Positions 26,946 through 29,742 of a DNA stretch of 29,742 nt are shown here, in pieces. The stretch is taken from contig FTLJ01000638.1 in the NCBI GenBank assembly GCA_900155495.1, positions 1-29,742 on the forward strand, read 5' to 3'. Below the pieces are notes generated by a model, which worked only from the letters and a program-made list of their open reading frames with translations, did no database searches and had not been told where the DNA came from. The position numbers were made by a program, and so were the translations under genes. How positions within the stretch are numbered: position 1 is the stretch's first letter; each line of letters starts with the position of its first letter. This DNA comes from Porogramme epimiltina (taxonomy: Eukaryota; Basidiomycota; Agaricomycetes; Polyporales; Polyporaceae).

Positions 26946-29742
26946 TGTTTGCAATTGCGGGCCATTTAATTTGCAAGGAGGGAGATAGGTCTAGACACTG
27001 CTGCTAGTCGATGTATGTCTTGCCAGATGTACGCGAAGCGAAGGCAAGGTGGATAAGGGGGAGCGGGCCCGATCGCTAAGGAAATATATTTCTCGATTCT
27101 GTGAGTGACATCGCGCAGGCTGAGCTCTCAGATCTCAACGCGCACATGAGTGGCCTGTACGCGCACCACCTACGGCAACGCAACAGCCCTTCTCCCTCGG
27201 TGTGGCTCGGCTATGGAGGGACGAGCCCTCCCTTCCCCTGCGTTCGACACCGATCACGCGGCCCCAGCGAAGAAGTACGCGGACGCGCCCGAAAGACAAC
27301 TGCACCCAGCCCCGGCCGCCCTCAACACAGTCGTCAGAACGCACCGACAGCGCTCGAACGTTCTATGCACGTCGAACAAGCGCGGGGCAGATCCCCGCGA
27401 ACGCGCTTGTGCGACGCCCGCACTGCGTCTGCCATCGGTCCCAGGGCCCCAGAGGAGGCCCCCCGTGCCCGGAGCCGTGGGATCGACGTGCACGACGCCT
27501 CCCGCGCGCGACGTCAGACATCACGTACTCGCTACGTAGTATCCCCGCAAGAAAAGGACGAGCGCGTTAGCGCACCGGAAGTGAGCACGCACCTTCGAGC
27601 GTCCGCCGTAGGCCCCTAGGGCCCGGAAATGACCGTGGAAACGCGCTGCAGCCTGCAGCAGCGAGAGGCCCGGGGCGCTGGGAAATGCGACTTGGGACGG
27701 CGGGAGCGGGTGCCAGGCTCGCGGTTGGTCGGGGAGCCCGAGCTTCGACTCTGTGCGCCCGCTCGAGGGCCGGCGCCCGCACTCGCCGCGCGGACACGAG
27801 GAGCACGGCGAGCGCGAGTAGGGGGCTCGACGAAGCGCAGCGCTGCCGCCACCGCGCTCAGGGCCCACTCCCGGCCCCCCGCGGCCGTGCCAGGCTCGGA
27901 ACGAGCGACCAGTGGCGCCCTTCGTCTGCGTTGCTGGGTTTGCCGTGCGAGCGTTGCGCGGTCGAGGACCGGGCTCCCTGAGTTGCGTGCTGAGTGGGGC
28001 CGTCGTTGGCCCCGTAGCGTTAAGCCCTCACCGGCACCCGCTGCGGGCCGTGATGTCAGCGCTGCCGTATATCTTGTCGCGCTCCGTAAGGTGGCTGAGG
28101 GCTTCGATGGCACGAGACAGACGGCTCCGTCTCGTCAGCACGGATTCGGGTTGGGCGCGGCGAGCGTATGTTCAACTACAGCACTTACTAAAGCGGCGCG
28201 CCCGGGCTGTCGTAATATTCGCGGCGGGGGCGAGCCCGCGCGGGCGCAGGCGCGCCGCCGAGTCCCCTTGGCGGGAGGGAGTGAGAATTGGGTGGACGCC
28301 AAGCTGAACCCAGAGCTAGTCGGGAGGTGCGGGGAGCCAGGGAAGACGTAAGGAAGGACCTGCACGAGAGGGCGGCGGGGGAACGAGAAGGGGCGGTGTC
28401 GGCGAGGCACCTGACGGGGATGCTAGCGCCGCGCTGCCGCCATCGGGCCTTGTTTGCGGTTGGCTTGCGGTGTCCAGGGGCTTTTTGTGGTGCTGGCTCG
28501 ATGAGCGTCACGGGTGTGCGGGGGCCGCTCACTTTCACTGGCGTGGCGCCTTTGCGTCCATGCTAGTGATATATAGTTGGCTATGACGCTGTAGGAACAG
28601 GTTAGGTCAATTCATTTTAAAAACCGGTAAGCAAAAGACGAACAGTATCCAAGGATCTGGGGCGAGGGATCCAAGACGTGCCGCGCCGACTCCGCGTTCA
28701 TGCGGCGGGTGAAGGATGGCTGCACTTTCGCAGCCCGTGACCGAACTTCTGTGTTCGCGAAGGGGAAACCACTCCGCCTCCCCAGTGGGCCTGATGGCAG
28801 GCGTTTGCATGGAGCACTCCCATCTGAGGAAGCCGGACAATTGCAGAAGGAAGGCCGCCTGCGATAGAGACGGGAATAGCGGGCGGGCAGCGATCACAGG
28901 CCCAACACTCGGCTCGTTGCAGCGAACAGCTACTGTATCCGGAATACGGGGGACCCCAGGCCGGGTCGAACTTGGAAATCCCCGTGGCCGCATCGTGGGA
29001 CAGACCAAAACCTGCAAAGAACTTTCCGCTTCGTCGGTATATGTTCGCTCGCCCACGGGCCGGTGTGTCTCCCCAAGGATACGCCGGGACTGAGAACAGC
29101 CCGCCCTATGCCTCCGTGAGCATGCAAAAACAATGTGGCGTGGACAACTGGAAGCACTCACTTCCGCCCGGGAAAAAGAGGGCACGCGGCTGCGCGCGGG
29201 GAAAAGACGCACTGTATGATCCACCGCGGCCAGATGCGCAAGGCCCAATGTCGGTGCCGCACGCAGGCGACAGGCATGAGAGCCCCTCGTCCTCCCCGCG
29301 CCGGCCTCGCAGGCGCCACGTCCGATGAGACGCGAGGAACCAGGTCGCCGCAGCGTCCGCTTCCCTTCCCCGCCCGCGCCGCCACAGCGTGCGACGCGTG
29401 CGGCGTGCTCGACTGCCAAGTTCGGCGGCGCTGATGCCCGACGGGGGCGGCGTATAAGGCCGAGGCGATAAGCATTGCAGCATGACCGACAGGGAGGTTG
29501 GGAGAGAAGGAAGGGAAGGGAGGGGGTTTGCCCGTAACGTACGCGGAGGGGCGCACGGGGGTAGACGTCGCTGTCGCCGGCGCGGGCGGGGGTGGCGGCA
29601 GCGGCAGCAGAGACGGGCGACTGGTGTCAAGGGTGACGGTACGGCGGGGCATTGGGCGCGCCTGGTCTCTCGTCACGACGCCCTCACGCGCACCCAGAGT
29701 GTAAGGATCGGCGTACTACGACGATCCCGCAGGCGGCACGGC
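26946..29742. other. GC-rich right flank, no gene recognised
   Basis: These 2.8 kb lie outside the duplicated units. Long open frames overlap on both strands (up to 240 codons on plus at 27629-28351 and 270 on minus at 28607-29419), as expected from high GC. Their products are rich in Arg, Ala, Gly and Pro with no recognisable domain. A TATA-like GTATAAGG near 29452 precedes an ATG at 29482 whose frame stays open to the window end, but it encodes only arginine/glycine-rich sequence. Confidence 0.5.

Noticed and set aside
27629..28351. 240-codon plus-strand open frame in the GC-rich right flank
   Set aside because: The product is Arg/Ala/Gly/Pro-rich with no domain, and it overlaps long frames on the other strand, as expected by chance in GC-rich DNA.
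28607..29419. 270-codon minus-strand open frame
   Set aside because: Low-complexity composition, no recognisable motif, and overlapping frames on the opposite strand; no promoter or intron signals supporting it.
29482..29742. Frame open to the window end behind a TATA-like GTATAAGG
   Set aside because: The encoded residues are almost entirely Arg and Gly; the open frame is probably an effect of composition. A 5' exon of a gene beyond the window cannot be excluded.

Overview
The window looks like nuclear DNA of a filamentous basidiomycete, probably an Agaricomycete mushroom or wood-decay fungus. The evidence is the gene structure: many short GT-AG introns of 47-74 bp, TATA-box core promoters about 75-85 bp before the start codon, an F-box/LRR-type protein, a MYND-finger protein, and small signal-peptide-free beta-sandwich proteins of a kind seen in mushrooms. 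The species cannot be named from sequence alone.

The layout is an imperfect tandem segmental duplication between two flanks. The left flank (1-3091) holds one intronless F-box gene. Unit 1 (about 3092-14095) and unit 2 (about 14242-26945) share the same order: a MIF-like tautomerase gene on the minus strand, a divergent intergenic region, a large membrane-anchored TolB-propeller/amidohydrolase gene on the plus strand, a conserved noncoding block, then cytolysin/lectin-fold (actinoporin- or aegerolysin-like) genes on the plus strand, and a conserved GC-rich tail. The right flank (about 26950-29742) is GC-rich and holds no gene I can support.

The two units have decayed differently. The unit 2 amidohydrolase is complete: 13 exons, 1285 codons, all junctions in phase. 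The unit 1 copy is broken twice, by a 1.06-kb insertion with long terminal inverted repeats inside exon 2 and by a deletion of about 2.7 kb that removes everything from mid exon 4. Its remaining exons have exactly the lengths of their unit 2 counterparts, so the damage looks recent. The MIF-like gene appears intact in unit 1 and has a shifted C-terminus in unit 2. Unit 1 alone carries the MYND gene, in a segment of about 2.3 kb that unit 2 lacks.

The cytolysin-like genes form an array of five apparently intact three-exon genes (at 8373, 10228, 21136, 23033 and 25250) plus one exon-2 fragment (about 24077). They fall into two types by first exon: a hydrophobic N-terminus (8373, 21136) and a polar Pro/Cys-containing N-terminus (10228, 23033, 25250). 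Downstream of each hydrophobic-type gene or fragment lies a degenerate fragment of the amidohydrolase around exon 5. The expanding cassette therefore seems to have been [cytolysin-like gene - amidohydrolase fragment - promoter block - second cytolysin-like gene].

The inserted element in the unit 1 amidohydrolase is the most unusual single object: each arm of its terminal inverted repeat contains a tRNA-like pol III promoter (A box and B box) reading outward, with no transposase between the arms.
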